In this document: positions 10,663 through 25,142 of the stretch, one piece after another
Layout of the letters: every line of letters begins with the position of its first letter
How positions within the stretch are numbered: the stretch's first letter is position 1
Source: Jaapia argillacea MUCL 33604
Taxonomy: Eukaryota; Basidiomycota; Agaricomycetes; Jaapiales; Jaapiaceae
Direction of reading: 5' to 3'
Assembly: GCA_000697665.1 (NCBI GenBank)
Contig: KL197715.1
Coordinates: forward strand, 379,427-443,426
Length of the DNA stretch: 64,000 bases
Notes under the pieces: model-generated
What the model was told of the DNA's origin: nothing
Databases searched by the model: none
What the model saw: only the letters and a program-made list of their open reading frames with translations
Translations under genes and position numbers: made by a program

Positions 10663-12044
10663 GCAGCAGGCGTTGGAGTGCGAGATCCAAGCAGAATGTT
10701 AGAATGTCAAGTTCAGTTGACGTTTTTGACTCTGGGCGCTTGACTGTGTGAGAAATATTCATCATTTATTTTTCGATGCATCTGCATGGTAACGACAAGA
10801 CAAGAGTAGGTATCTCCAAGTCGCATACGAGTTCAGGAGGAGATTAGGCTTTTCCATGGTTATGGTTATGAAGGGGTCTAGAAGCTGAACGCACAAACAC
10901 TTCCAAAATTGAACCTTTGCGGAAAATGAAACTGACTTCCGACAAGGGAGCCATGACGTCCAGTTCATGCGTTGTCCTCCAGCCCTTCGTCACCTTTCAA
11001 AATCGATTAGCCTTCAGAACGCGGATGATTTTCTGGACAGCCGCGAGGCGCGAATGACACCACAGGTTATTATTACATGTCGGTTGCAGATGACCCGCAA
11101 ACTGCTTGGGCAGGAACGGTCAATTGCGATCAATTTCATTGTCGTGATAAGATGGAAGCTCGTGGACGCCAGCGTCAGGTTCGTCAGGATCTTCTGCAAC
11201 AAGGTTGATCGAAGAAACGCGGCGGCACACTGGGGAATTTACGCGGGCCTGAAGGCTGATCTTCGCCATATGACAGGGGGTTTCTCGTAGATGAGAACTA
11301 CAGTATCGGCAAGATTGTTGCTTAGCACGGAGACAGTGAATCAAGGATGGACAGACCAATGTTTTCCCATATGAAATTTCGCTAAGGGACAACTAGGCGG
11401 AGGCGACGGATGTAAGAACGTATCCGAAGACCAAGTAGGAGGGGAAAAGGCTTTATATAACCCCATCATCGAAGACATGACACATCCGATTTGAAGGAGG
11501 GTCTGTCGTGGCGGTCCTCGTTGAATTGGTGAGAAAAGTCGGTATGTTGCCCTTCAGAATTCAACGCAAGGTGAGCTCTGAAATGGGCTCGTCCAAGGAT
11601 CAAGGCCACGGCACCCGCTTATACCACAATCGAAGCAGAGATATGAAGGAGCCGATGGTGGATCGGGGAACCATCCCCGCCCCATGAGAGGGAATGCATC
11701 ATCCAGAACAATTTGTTGTTCCCATTCTCTGCCCAAATTTGGTGGGGGCTAGCAAACCAATCAGAGCGATTGTGGGCTTGTCCTTCTGCTGAGATCTTCA
11801 AAGGAGGTTCGACGCCCGGGCGATGTGCATGGAAGTCCCAGTATATTGGCCGAACTCAAACGAAACACCATTCGATTCAACGACATCACAAAATAAACAA
11901 ACAAAAACTCACTTGAAATGCAGCTCACATCGTGAACGTCACGATGCCGGTCAGGAAATGTCGTTTCCATCCCCCCGGCTCGCCGCAGGTTGTTACCGCC
12001 GAGTTCATCGGTAGATTCGGTAAGATTGGAAACCGAAAACCTTC
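10663..12044. other. Gene-poor stretch between the aminopeptidase and the TFIIB-like gene
   Basis: No gene is recognised in about 1.4 kb. A TTTATATAA block at about 11451-11459 is TATA-like on either strand. On the minus strand downstream of it, a 47-codon frame from the ATG near 11272 (MAKISLQARVNSPVC) is possible but has no independent support. Confidence 0.3.
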
Positions 12045-14446
12045 TCAAAAGTCGTCATAGTAATCATGCCCGCCATTGCCGCCACCAGGGGACAAGGGCC
12101 TCCACTCACCGACTTCTTCGGCACCTTCGTTGTTACTTTCCCATTTGTCGTCGGTCAAGGTCAAGGCCGAATCCCAATCCACGTCGTGATCACCGTTCTC
12201 CTCTCCATCGCTCTCCTCCTCCTCGAGGTCCGATCCTGCCAACAACTTTGCCAACTTATCCATGTCAAGTCGTTTCGCTCCAGATGCAGATTTCTGCTTG
12301 CCTTTCCGCTTCTTCCCCCCGACCGCCGAACCCTCTTCGTTGATAGCGTGCCCACGGCTTTCCCCACGAGATCCGACATTAAGAACAGTATCAGATTCGA
12401 AACTCATCGTTCTCCGCAAGGCTTCAATCTCCTCCTCTCCTCGAACAAATCCCTCCAATTCGCCCTCTTCAAACAAATCCTCGTCGCCAATCTCGACCTC
12501 CCCTCCTCGCTGTGCAACAAGGAGCTGGAGTCGAGTTGGTGCTTGAGTAAGTGAAGGAGACATGGTAGTTAGGAGATGAAAAGGCAGGTCGTGGGAGGGC
12601 TGTGGGGATATCGCTGACGAAAGGTCGGAGGGTGAGGAAGCTGGTTGAGGACCGGAGGGTGTACGAGGCATGGGCGGAACCGACAGAGGGTTGAGAAGGA
12701 ATTGAGATGCGTGTTCTAGTGCTTTCGGCACTCGTTTCCGTTTCTTCACCGAAGGACCAACATCGCACGATGGACTAGGTCTCTTGGGTCCGAGCCCCTT
12801 CAACGTCCCGCTCTCGCTTCCCCCAACAGATATGGAGGAAAAGGACGCCTCGCTCTGCTCGTCGTCGTTAGTTTCCCCTTCCTCCGAGCCGCATTCTAAA
12901 TCGAGCACAGGTTTCTCCTTCTCTTCCGCGACCTTTCCCCATATCTCTTCCCAAAACTGCAAGACGTCCTTTAAACCCCGCGCAACTAAAGTTCGTTTGG
13001 TAGCTTTAGTCTTTCCACCTTCTTTAGTCTTCCCTTTCGCGTGGCCTTTCCCCGGTTTCTCACCGTTGTCCAACCAGGGTAACCCCTCCGCGGCAACCAC
13101 TAGCGCCTCCAATAATACGTGATAGCGTTGCATAATCACTCCTTTCCCAACACCAAGTCGGCTTCCCAAAGCTCCAGCGAGGGAGGTGATGTTAGGAAGG
13201 GACCTCTGAAGCGCAGATTCTATAGCTAGCAGGAGGATTGCTGTGGCTGTCGGTGCTGTCGGGAGGTAGAGAAGTGGCGCAGTTGCGGGAGACAGATGGG
13301 AAGCCGTAAATGATGATGATGAGAATAGAAGGGAGCATATCGAGGAAGATGTGCGGATCACCGATGGAATTTGGGGGTGAATGGGGGAAACAATGTCGAC
13401 TAGGGTTTGTGGGATTTCTGGAGTAGAGGGTCGAGTTGGGGGTCGAATAAGATAAATCAGGTGACTTTGAAGTGCAGGAAGGTGCTGTGAAGGATCTGCC
13501 GCGGTTATTGATATGTTCAATGAGCGAGCCAGAGATGTGAATTTGCGGGTTAAGGCTGGATATGGCTCGTTGAGGAGATACTAGGGAGAGAAGAGAAGGC
13601 ACGTGAGTAATTGAATTGAAGACATCACGCAGAAGCATACGAATGCAAATAGCAATGGCTACCCCAGGCCCAACAACGTTAAACGGATGTCAAAAAGTCA
13701 ACGTCAATCCCGTATCTGCGTTCTGCCGAGCAAAATTCCGGATAGTCAGACAGCAAAGTCGTGCCCTCCCCAGAAAATTCTCTTTCGCGTACACGTCTAA
13801 AGTGCAAACGCGTTTACGACAATCAGAAGCTGAATGTCATGCTCGTGGATGGGTGCCATTGTCAGTTGCAATCAGAAGATCGAGTACTTACAGCGATATC
13901 ACGTAAGGAGTCGGCTTGATTGGCTTCGCGAAAGGCCACAGCCAGTGAAACCCCTGCAAGAAGCTTGGCTTGACGACCCCAACGGAATTTAGGATCTTTG
14001 GCCTTGGCCTGATCAAAAATGGTCAATGCACGAGGAGCAAAACCGGGGTGCGACATCGAGTGGGCCAGAGAATGAACATATTGATGGATCGCAATCTATG
14101 GAAACACCGAACGTCAGGAGAACGTTAGGCTTGACTGCATGGACAGCATCCGCTGGGTAAAGTGGTTCGAGAGCGGGGATAGAATAGGGGTGCTTACGCT
14201 GTTGCGATTTTCTCTGACTTCCTTGCTCTGCCCGGCAAGGTTCCAACCATTCCTGCCCCGGAGCGACTTTGACTTGAGGTCGGCGAGCGGGAAATCTCTT
14301 GTAGATTCCGGCGCGAAATCCCAGTGGCTAGTAAGGACTGACTGGGTCGGGTCTTCGAGTGTGCCACATGAAGTGCAGATATTCGATCCGACTTCCGTGT
14401 CGAACACGGTGTCTGAACCACAATCCTGGCATTGCCTCGAGGTCAT
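12045..14446 (-). CDS. TFIIB-family protein: zinc ribbon plus one clear cyclin-like repeat, BRF2-like
   Basis: Three exons: 14446-14198, 14095-13892 and 13580-12045, for 662 residues. The N-terminus is a TFIIB zinc ribbon, MTSRQCQDCGSDTVF then NICTSCGTLED, giving Cys-x2-Cys...Cys-x2-Cys. A cyclin-like repeat follows: IAIHQYVHSLAHSM, ALTIFDQAKAKDPKFRWG, KLLAGVSLAVAFREANQADSLRDIAYLLNEP. A second, weaker helical region runs to about residue 290 (SLAGALGSRLGVGKGVIM, RYHVLLEALVVAAEGLPW). The C-terminal half is acidic and low in complexity. Initiation factors of this family bridge TBP, DNA and RNA polymerase II or III. The short spacing and the N-terminus unlike TFIIB or Brf1 suggest a BRF2-like pol III factor, but this is not proven. 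The second intron (13581-13891, 311 bases) is long for this window. Confidence 0.7.
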
Positions 14447-15116
14447 GCGAGCGGTCTCCACCGACTGAAACGGCCCTGAAGATCGTCAGAATAAGAAACA
14501 GATGGATGTTTTACCGGTAACACGTCGAGGTCGTGGAGTTTGTAGTGAAGGAACGAATGTGTGACCAACAAGCGCGGCGAGAGGAACCCCTGACACCGGA
14601 CAGCATGGCGGCCACCGTCTCGACTTTGGTCCTTTCACCTATCAACAAACACCGTGTCAATGCCCACTGGCTACATTCTGAGCACGATACACGTTTGGTA
14701 CGCATAAACTGTCTCTCAGAATGATATCCACGAATATTTTCGAATTGCTCGGCGCCACGGTCAGGATCACCATGGACTACGATCCGGGGCGTGCCACCAA
14801 GACCATGGCCACCAGGATTTTATTGCCCCCCGTGCCATGCTTGGATATTCTGGACGTCATTTTACACCCTTCGTGACCTACTTTTGAATGGACCATACCA
14901 AATCCCGTCTGGACCGAGGGCTTTCGCTGCGGCCAAACATAGCAGCTGCCCTACAAACTTGGACAGTAATCTCCTTATGATCAGCTTCTAAACCAAATAC
15001 TTCGCGTTCTAGGTATGGACGCTGAGCACCAATTATGAGGTCCCCTTTAACACGCTGCAGCCTGCCGTTACCCAATCCAAGTAATCCATCTGAGAACGAA
15101 CGTTACCTCCGCTTCG
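14447..15116. other. Intergenic between divergent genes, no gene seen
   Basis: About 670 bases separate the minus-strand TFIIB-like gene from the plus-strand trehalose phosphorylase. Short open frames on both strands have no recognisable content. The segment should hold both promoters. Confidence 0.4.
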
Positions 15117-15124
15117 TATAAAAA
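15117..15124 (+). promoter_or_regulatory. TATA box of the trehalose phosphorylase gene
   Basis: TATAAAAA lies 79-86 bases before the ATG at 15203 and is followed by a pyrimidine-rich leader. It is the clearest core promoter in the window, as expected for a highly expressed storage-sugar gene. Confidence 0.65.
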
Positions 15125-15202
15125 GGGCCCTGCTACCCTCACTCACATCTTCAGGGTTATCTCCCATCGCCATCGCACATAGCCCATCTACATTCTCCAA
15201 CA

Positions 15203-17923
15203 ATGTCTCCTCCCTTGAGCCCAGTTGGCGCGCCGTCGAGTCCGACGACTGCTCACCATCAATTTACCTCCAAATCCTCCGTCGCTACTAGGCGAAGACT
15301 ATCCAGCGTAGTCCTTAGGTCAAGGCCGAATATTCCGGCATACACCCACTTGACTGTCAGTCATTCAGTTTTTTTTTCTGCTCTTGTGCTTTGAGACTTA
15401 CTGTACTTTGTCTTGGGCCTTCAGCCAATGTGGGCTGGTATTGCTGGTGGCATGGTCAACAACAACACCGGATTTGAGGTTGCCATCTCGATCCATGATT
15501 CCGTTTATGCCACGGATTATGCTTCGGCCATCCTCCCATACAACCCCAACGGATTGAGCTCTGAAGCTATCGAGGAACACATCCTGGAGACACTTCGTAA
15601 ATTCAGCTCAGACCATCTTTGCAAGTTCCTTGGTGCTGGTGTCACCCTTACCTTACTCAAAGAGGTCTGTCCAATCTGATCGTTGACTTCCGACTATCTG
15701 TAATCATCCATTTTTTTTCTTTTTTCCAGGCGCCCAACCTCTGTACCCGACTCTGGTTGGCGCTTGATATTGTCCCAATCGTGTTCAATATTAAGCCCTT
15801 CCATACTGACTCCATCACTCGCCCCAACATCAAACATCGCATCTCCTTGGCTGGCTCCTTCGCTGCCTCTGGTGCCGAAACACCCCTCCTCTATGTCGAT
15901 CCTGCTCCCATCGTCACTCCTGCTGGTCATAACCCCCTCCTCTCAGTTCCCACCAACGAGCTTACCAAACGTCTGCCTCTTCCTCGGACCATCGACGAGC
16001 AGGCCGACTCAGCTGCTCGTAAAAGTATCATGTACTTTGGTCCTGGTAACAATCCCAGATTGAGCATCGGCCCCAGGAATCAAGTTTTGGTCGACTCTGC
16101 AGGCAAGATTCATTTGATTGATGACTTGGAGGAGTACAGGAAAACTGTTAGCGAGGGAACATGGGGTGCTGTCAACAAGCTTGCAGATGAGTTGAGGGAG
16201 AAGAAGATCAAGATCGGTTTCTTTTCGAGCACACCTCAGGGTGGTAAGTTCTTCGATCCAGTGCCATTGGCCTGTCGTGTCAAATCTAACAAACGTTTGT
16301 TTCGTTCCGCAGGAGGAGTTGCACTTGTGAGTATAGTTTACGTTCGATCCGCCTGTCGAAACATACTGATCACTCTTTTATCAGATGCGTCATGCGTTGA
16401 TCAGATTCTTAACCGCCCTCGACGTCGATGCTTCTTGGTAGGCAATATGATCCCGCACCTCCATCTCCCACTGATCTTGCCCGATTAGGTATGTTCCCAA
16501 CCCATCACCTTCCGTCTTCCGCACGACCAAGAACAACCACAACATCCTCCAAGGTGTTGCTCCCCCCGACCTCCGTCTCACTCAAGAAAATAAAGACGGT
16601 TTCGATGCTTGGATTCAGAAGAATGGATTGAGGTGGATAAACGAGGGAGGTCCTTTGGCCGAGGGAGGCGTTGACATCGTCTATATTGACGACCCTCAAA
16701 TGCCCGGTCTTATTCCTCTCATCAAGAAAATCCGACCTGACGTCCCCATCATATACCGTTCGCACATTGAGATCCGTAGCGATCTCGTGCACAACAAGGG
16801 TTCCCCTCAAGAGGGAGTCTGGAATTACCTGTGGAAGAATATCCAACTGGCAGATCTGTTCATCAGCCATCCTGTGAAGAAGTTCGTTCCCAGTGATGTT
16901 CCAATAGAGAAGTTAGCCTTCCTCGGTGCTGCCACTGATTGGTGAGTGTTGCGACATCCTTTGAGACCTCTTGCCTAGCTTAACTCATCCCATTTCCCAG
17001 GCTTGATGGTTTGAACAAACACATGGCCGAATGGGACATCTCGTACTACATGGGCGAATTCCGTGCCATGTGCAACAAGGACAAGATGAACGAGCTCAAG
17101 TGGCCGGCCCGCGAATACATTGTCCAGGTCGCCCGATTTGACCCATCTAAGGGTATCCCTAATGTCATCGATTCGTATTCCAAGTTCCGCAAATTGTTGG
17201 CAGAAAACGAATATGAGGCCGAGGACGCCCCACAACTTTTGATCTGTGGACACGGTGCCGTGGACGATCCCGTTCGTTTCTTCGTCAGAAGAAAGGAGTC
17301 TTGATGCTGACTCGATCGATTACAGGATGCATCCTCCATCTATGATCAAACCATGGGCCTCATCAACTCGACATACCCCGAGATTGCTCATGACATCGTG
17401 GTTATGAGGATCCCTCCCTCTGACCAGTGTAAGTGCCCCCGACCTATGCGGTGTCTCCCTCCTCATCTTTGCTATTTCAGTGTTGAACGCTCTCATGGAG
17501 TGCTCCAAGTTCGCTCTCCAGCTCTCCACTCGTGAGGGCTTCGAGGTCAAAGTCTCGGAAGCTCTTCACGCCGGCAAACCCGTCATCGCCTCTCGTACTG
17601 GTGGTATTCCCCTCCAGATCGAGCACGGCAAGAGCGGATACCTTTGCGAAGTCGGCGACAACGCTGGTGTTGCCAAGCACATGTTCGACCTCTTCACCGA
17701 TGGCGGGTTATACACCACCATGTGCCAATATGCCAAGACGCACGTCAGCGACGAGGTGGGCACAGTGGGTAACGCCGCTGCGTGGTTGTATCTCGCGGTG
17801 ATGTACTGCTGTCGTGGAGAGAAGTTGAAGCCCAATGGTGCCTGGCTCAACGATATGTTGAGGGAGGAGACTGGGGAACCCTACGCCGAGGGCGAGCCCA
17901 AGTTACCCAGGGTTATCAACTAA
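15203..17923 (+). CDS. Alpha,alpha-trehalose phosphorylase (mushroom trehalose synthase, GT4 type)
   Basis: It catalyses reversible phosphorolysis of trehalose to glucose and alpha-glucose 1-phosphate with retention (EC 2.4.1.231 type), in the cytosol. The ATG at 15203 gives MSPPLSPVGAPSSPTT. The N-terminal domain includes MWAGIAGGMVNNNTGFEVAI and HILETLRKFSSDHLCKFLGA. The central part includes KIKIGFFSSTPQGGGVALMRH, VDIVYIDDPQMPGLIPLI and IIYRSHIEIRSDLVHNKGS. The GT-B C-terminal domain has YIVQVARFDPSKGIPNVIDS and STREGFEVKVSEALHAGKP. The latter contains the E-x7-E nucleotide-sugar signature (E in REGF to E in SEAL). It ends PKLPRVIN with a TAA stop. Several 50-75 base introns (for example about 15356-15424) interrupt the frame. 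The spliced product is about 740 residues, matching the Grifola and Pleurotus enzymes in length and order. The promoter has a strong TATA. Confidence 0.95.
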
Positions 17924-18154
17924 AGGGTCTTGCTATTGCGCTGCTCGTTTAGTAGTTGTACGTTCGCATCATTCATGGACTCTAGAGGCCCTAGAGATTC
18001 GTCGAATATCTCTTCTCGTATATTCTTGTAGAAGTATCGTCCAAGATGTCCCATACCCTCCTCGCTTACATTACAGAAAAAAAATACATCCCTCCTGTTC
18101 TTGGAGGCTGCTTCCCGACTTCAGAACAGTGTCCGCCTCTTTGCCACCACTGGT

Positions 18155-19903
<1,749 letters not shown>

Positions 19904-21809
19904 CGTCAATTCCTATACAGCGGGAGGGGGGTTCAGGAAAGTCGCCAGGATATGCTATTTTTTTGCGCCATCGCTGCAAGTATATATACTGTACTCTTCA
20001 AAGTTGGGGCCCATCTTGTCAGCCGTTGAAGCTTTGAAGTAGTGCCGATGATCAAATGTTCCCTAGTCATCCGTTGTGGTTCGGATTCATAGTGTCAGCA
20101 CAATTACTCGCACCGGATCATCGAAAGTCGAGTGCAGAATCCTCACCGGTTTCTGTGAAAAGTCGGTCTGGCGAAAGTGAGCCAAGCAGAGCCAAAACAC
20201 CCCCGCCAATCTGACTCCTTGCCGCTCGTCCCGGCTATCTTTTTTGGTCAAATGATAACTAGAATCGAGCGAAATCGAGCGCAGTTGATGCTCGCTACTC
20301 TCTCAGAGCTTCAGCTCGATTTCGCTCGATTCAATCCAGCTTCGCAATCATGTATATTCACTCCATACACTAGGGTACAATATTTCTACGATATCCCGCC
20401 CACAATGACCATACCGTGTCGCATACTTCCCATTCGGACCTCTTGGCTCCCTCACCCCGACATAATCCCCGAATAGTACATTGGACAGCTTGTCTCAAAG
20501 GAAATAGTAGATAAACATTAGGTGTGACATCGGAAAACTGGAGGCACTCACCAGCATATAGCCTGATTCTCGAATAGGAAAGCTGTGGATAGGAATCCTG
20601 AGCAAGATTTGAGAAGGGAGAGGGATGGTCATACATGCTGTGGAATGTATGCCGACATCGCCAGCGCACAGACCGGGGTACCTCGGAAAATCGGGCACAT
20701 ATAAGGGCGTTCAGCCCGGTAGCGACTCAGGGTTGCACCATCACGTCATGTTGGTGTGTTTGTGATACTACGACACGTCGTAAGAGCCGGAAGTCTGGTC
20801 ACGCCGCGCGTCTCGACGGCTCATGAGTAATCTGCGACGGGAAGGGCAGGATTCGGGGATCACTCACGGGGAGGGTATGAGCCATACCCCATTTGTATGC
20901 TGTCACTAGCGCCCCTCGTTGGTCATCTACGGGAGAGGGTACCGGATTTGAGAGCGGCTGAGCTTCGTTCGTTGCTCGAAAACTTGCCGAATCACATGTT
21001 CGTGGCGATGATTTGTCAGATACGTTGTTGCTGCGATGGCCGTAGAATGCAATGTGGGTGGTGTTTTCTAGATATTTTTGCATCCGAAATGGGGGCAAGC
21101 AGTGGGGAGGGGAATTGCTGTCACAATGCTGTGGGTATCGGTGCATGGACCTGGTGGAGATGGTGGTGGTAGGGAGACAAGTCATGGTCGCATAACGTCA
21201 ACCTAGAAGAATTGTAAGTCGTTTGAGACCAGTAGTAAGTACGATGGTTGAGAACAGATGAGTTGTGGGCCACGTGACTAAGTTGATCGGTAGACTCAGT
21301 CAGTTAACGTTCACCGTCTCAACTATTCTGGTTCGATTCAGCTCGTTGGTCGCCTTTTGGCAAGATTCAGCTCGCTTTCGCCTTTCACTGGGTATCGAGG
21401 TGGATTCCACAAACATCTCATCTATAAATCCTTGGTCAACATGGTGGACTGGCAGGTGTGTCCCAACTTCCCGGTTCCAAATACTTATGTTCAGGCAGCT
21501 ACAGGGGCTGGACTGGGATTTCGACATTTCGTCTCTTTCCTGACGAAGGGCACCAATCGCTTGGCCCAGCAACTACTGTGACGGACAGGAAAATGTAAAC
21601 GAGCACGGTGATTTGACGAGGCAGAAAGCGGGCCGGATCGATGCAGGACGAATTTCGGGAGTCCCTGTTGGGTATTAGGTCCAGAGGCTCCTTGGAACGA
21701 ATAGCTCCACTTCGACACCACCTTCCACCCACCACTCCACTATCCAAAGTGCAGCTGGAGCCCCACTGTCCTCCCCTCTCAGCCTTTTGGCTGGAATCGT
21801 CGCGAAGTC
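19904..21809. other. About 1.9 kb without a recognised gene
   Basis: The stretch holds a perfect 19-base inverted repeat (20262-20332) and an 11-base direct repeat GATTCAGCTCG at 21335-21345 and 21364-21374. Short open frames on both strands (for example 20799-21185 minus) have no recognisable content. The hairpin arms share the GCTCGATT/GATTCAGCTCG flavour with the direct repeat, so one old repeat family may be involved. Confidence 0.4.
20262..20332. repeat. Perfect 19-base inverted repeat with a 33-base loop
   Basis: Arms are 20262-20280 (GAATCGAGCGAAATCGAGC) and 20314-20332, its exact reverse complement. Each arm is itself nearly a double copy of GAATCGAGC. Outside the arms pairing stops at once. 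It could be the core of a small palindromic transposon, a structured transcript or a replication-generated palindrome. Confidence 0.85.
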
Positions 21810-23403
21810 ATGTACGGTAAACCTACGTCGACAAGAGCACGTCCCTCACAGGACTACCAGTCCCCGAACATGTGAGTAGTCGGATGTCGATCTGTCGATC
21901 GTTTCCGACTTTAATTATCGATAGGTTCGCTCAAGGGGACGATTTTCGACCATGGCAGCTCGCGGCTCGCGTAGTGGTATCGCCTCCAGTAGCATCAACG
22001 GTGCGGGACTTATGCCAGCAGCTACTCGAGTTCAGGCTCCCCTTGTCGCTGCTCACGACCTTGGTGGGCTCGCTCAAATTCTCCAGAATAATGAGAAAGT
22101 CTCACATATCGTAGATTGGAACGCAGGTCCTCGAAGGCCAACGGAGGTTCTTCGAAGCGCTGGACGGGTGGCGGCAGCACAACCCGTCTTTGATTTGCTC
22201 CGATGATCCCCACAGGATGTCGAGCTACTGGGTAATGCTCTGCTGCATCTACCAATCCCTAAACGACGTAGGGAGCGAGACTGCACAACGGCGGGGTGTG
22301 CATGAAATTGTCGACCTCGTATTTACTCTTAGCCTAGGGTCGAAATTCAAGACTCGGTGTGTTATGTTCCTCGCTCTCGTCTCGCTTGGGTCTTCTGACG
22401 ACCCAACGAAGATTTGACGAACGTATCCATCTTTGCAAGGTTGCGAATCCTGTCTCAGTTACACCCAAGCCTATCATGACTGCAGACACCTTGGTTACCA
22501 CCGAGCATAGTGCTCAATCCCTCCACGACATCGGGGTGGAGCTTGTTGCCCTCCAGGTGACTCTGAGCCAAGACATGTTACGGCAACTGGAATGGGGGGA
22601 AAGGAGAGACGAATTCTCCCTGATTATGTTTGCGGGGGAGTTTAAGACTGTAACCACGAGCTCTAACATGAGCAACCTGGTTATGGATCTAACCACGGCC
22701 CAGTATCATCGTCGCGCCCTAAAGTTGAAAGATCGGGTTGTGTTTGGTGGGACTTATTCCTCGGGTATCCTCGAGGTCTATTCATCCTCTTGGGATGAAA
22801 ACTGGGTGCGTAGTACTTTTCCTGCCGTTTCAAATGGAATCGCCTCACCAGCTTTTGTGTTTGCAGTTGCACATCCATCTCGAACATACGTTTCACGTGC
22901 GCCTAGCTATCGACTTGCTCGAATTCTTCTCATTCTTGTGCAACTTGCGAAACAATCTGGCTACATGGGATGATTTTGCTTCTCTCAATCCCGCATCTGT
23001 GGCGGCCTCTGTCAAAGATGGTTCCTGGCGGGCTCAAGCACCTCCTCCCCACCAGCATTCCCCCTCTATATTACCCGATCGCCTGCAAAAGCCGGATTCT
23101 TACCACGACAGCTATGAACACCGGGGTAACGTTGAAGGCGTCGAGGATCTGGATACGGACGAAAACACTGCATGGGCGAAGTCTTTCGAGAAGTGGGAGT
23201 CGAACAAGCAGGACACTCTAAACCGTGAATGGGATTCATATAGGCTTCCTCCCCATTCTCGAGACCTCACCGCTTCTTCTTTGAAGCAAATGCGGGATTA
23301 CGACAATGATGCGCTGCAAGCGAAGCCCCCGGAAGTTACAACCGTTGGATCGTGGTTGTCCCACATCGAACGTCCTACGTCGTCTAGTTCGTCGACGCCG
23401 TAG
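21810..23403 (+). CDS. Orphan protein, five exons, with a possible D...E-x-K nuclease-like centre
   Basis: The spliced frame is continuous. Exon 1 from the ATG at 21810 is MYGKPTSTRARPSQDYQSPN. Exon 2 begins FAQGDDFRPWQLAARVVV and ends LPLSLLTTL. Exon 3 starts near 22127 with VLEGQRRFFEALDGWRQHNP and ends GSKFKTR. Exon 4 starts FDERIHLCKVANPVSV. After an intron ending TTTGCAG near 22866, exon 5 is LHIHLEHTFHVRLAIDLLEFF and runs to the TAG at 23401-23403. In exon 4, RDEFSLIMFAGEFK places an Asp upstream of E-x-K, and a helix MDLTTAQYHRRALKL with Gln follows. This echoes PD-(D/E)XK enzymes, as in the orphan at 4297-5586. The C-terminal 110 residues are Pro/Ser/Asp-rich. No named family is recognised and function is unknown. 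Confidence 0.65.
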
Positions 23404-23753
23404 GGTGGAAGGAAGTCGAACGATTTATCATGGATATTCTATGGGTTTTTTTTCATTTGGGTTTGGGTTGGGTCGGAGGCTGCTGATCATATTGCTATCC
23501 TCAATGCACACTTCTTCGCTGTATCTGTTGAAATTTCTGGTTGTATCTCTGAACACGAACTCGTCTCGATGTCTTTTCTGGCCCATTGTACCGTCAAGCT
23601 TTACAAGTTTATTGGAATTACTGTCGTATGGTACCGGTATTCCCACGAACCAGTGCGGGACCTGGTTTCCTACCCGCTCCAGCCAATCAATACATCGAAC
23701 AGACTTCGGACTTGGACGCTCAGTGTTCCTCCACCGACTCGTTTCTGCTCACC
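23404..23753. other. Intergenic, no gene seen
   Basis: This is the 3' flank of the orphan gene and 5' flank of the complex I gene. It is T-rich near 23440-23540 and shows no clear TATA box. Confidence 0.4.
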
Positions 23754-24820
<1,067 letters not shown>

Positions 24821-25142
24821 TTTCACTCTTTATGTTGGTAGTGACGGAGGCAAATCTGATCCTATATACCATCCGCCGAGACACAGGCCTCCCCTGTTGG
24901 CAGATGAGGAGTCCTCGGCAGACAAGTCGAACATGCTGTGTGCAGTACGTTATGTACGCGTTCTCCGTGCAAACCAGAATTCGTTTGGGCCGTCATAGCG
25001 GGAAACACGTTGCATCGAGTCTGATCAACCAACTTTTCTCCATTACACTGATAACATCGAAAGAAATCAAGGTATGCATTTAAGATTCAAATTGAAATGA
25101 CTCGGAAGCGCTGGGGTGTGGGTGATGTACTTGGGTTTACAT
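24821..25142. other. Short convergent spacer, no gene seen
   Basis: This is the 3' flank shared by the plus-strand complex I gene and the minus-strand channel gene. Nothing beyond untranslated sequence is apparent. Confidence 0.4.

Noticed and set aside
11120-11392. Possible small secreted or pheromone-like peptide on the minus strand
   Set aside because: No CaaX end, no signal peptide and no conserved partner; a TATA-like block alone is not enough.
12066-13122. Plus-strand open frames across the TFIIB-like gene
   Set aside because: Antisense to a low-complexity coding exon rich in Ser and acidic residues, which keeps other frames open by composition alone.
21770-21805. CTCTCAGCCTTTTGGCTGGAATCG resembles the 5' end of U2 snRNA
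   Set aside because: The branch-site recognition segment (GUAGUA core) and the Sm site that should follow are absent, and the block lies just before a protein-coding start.
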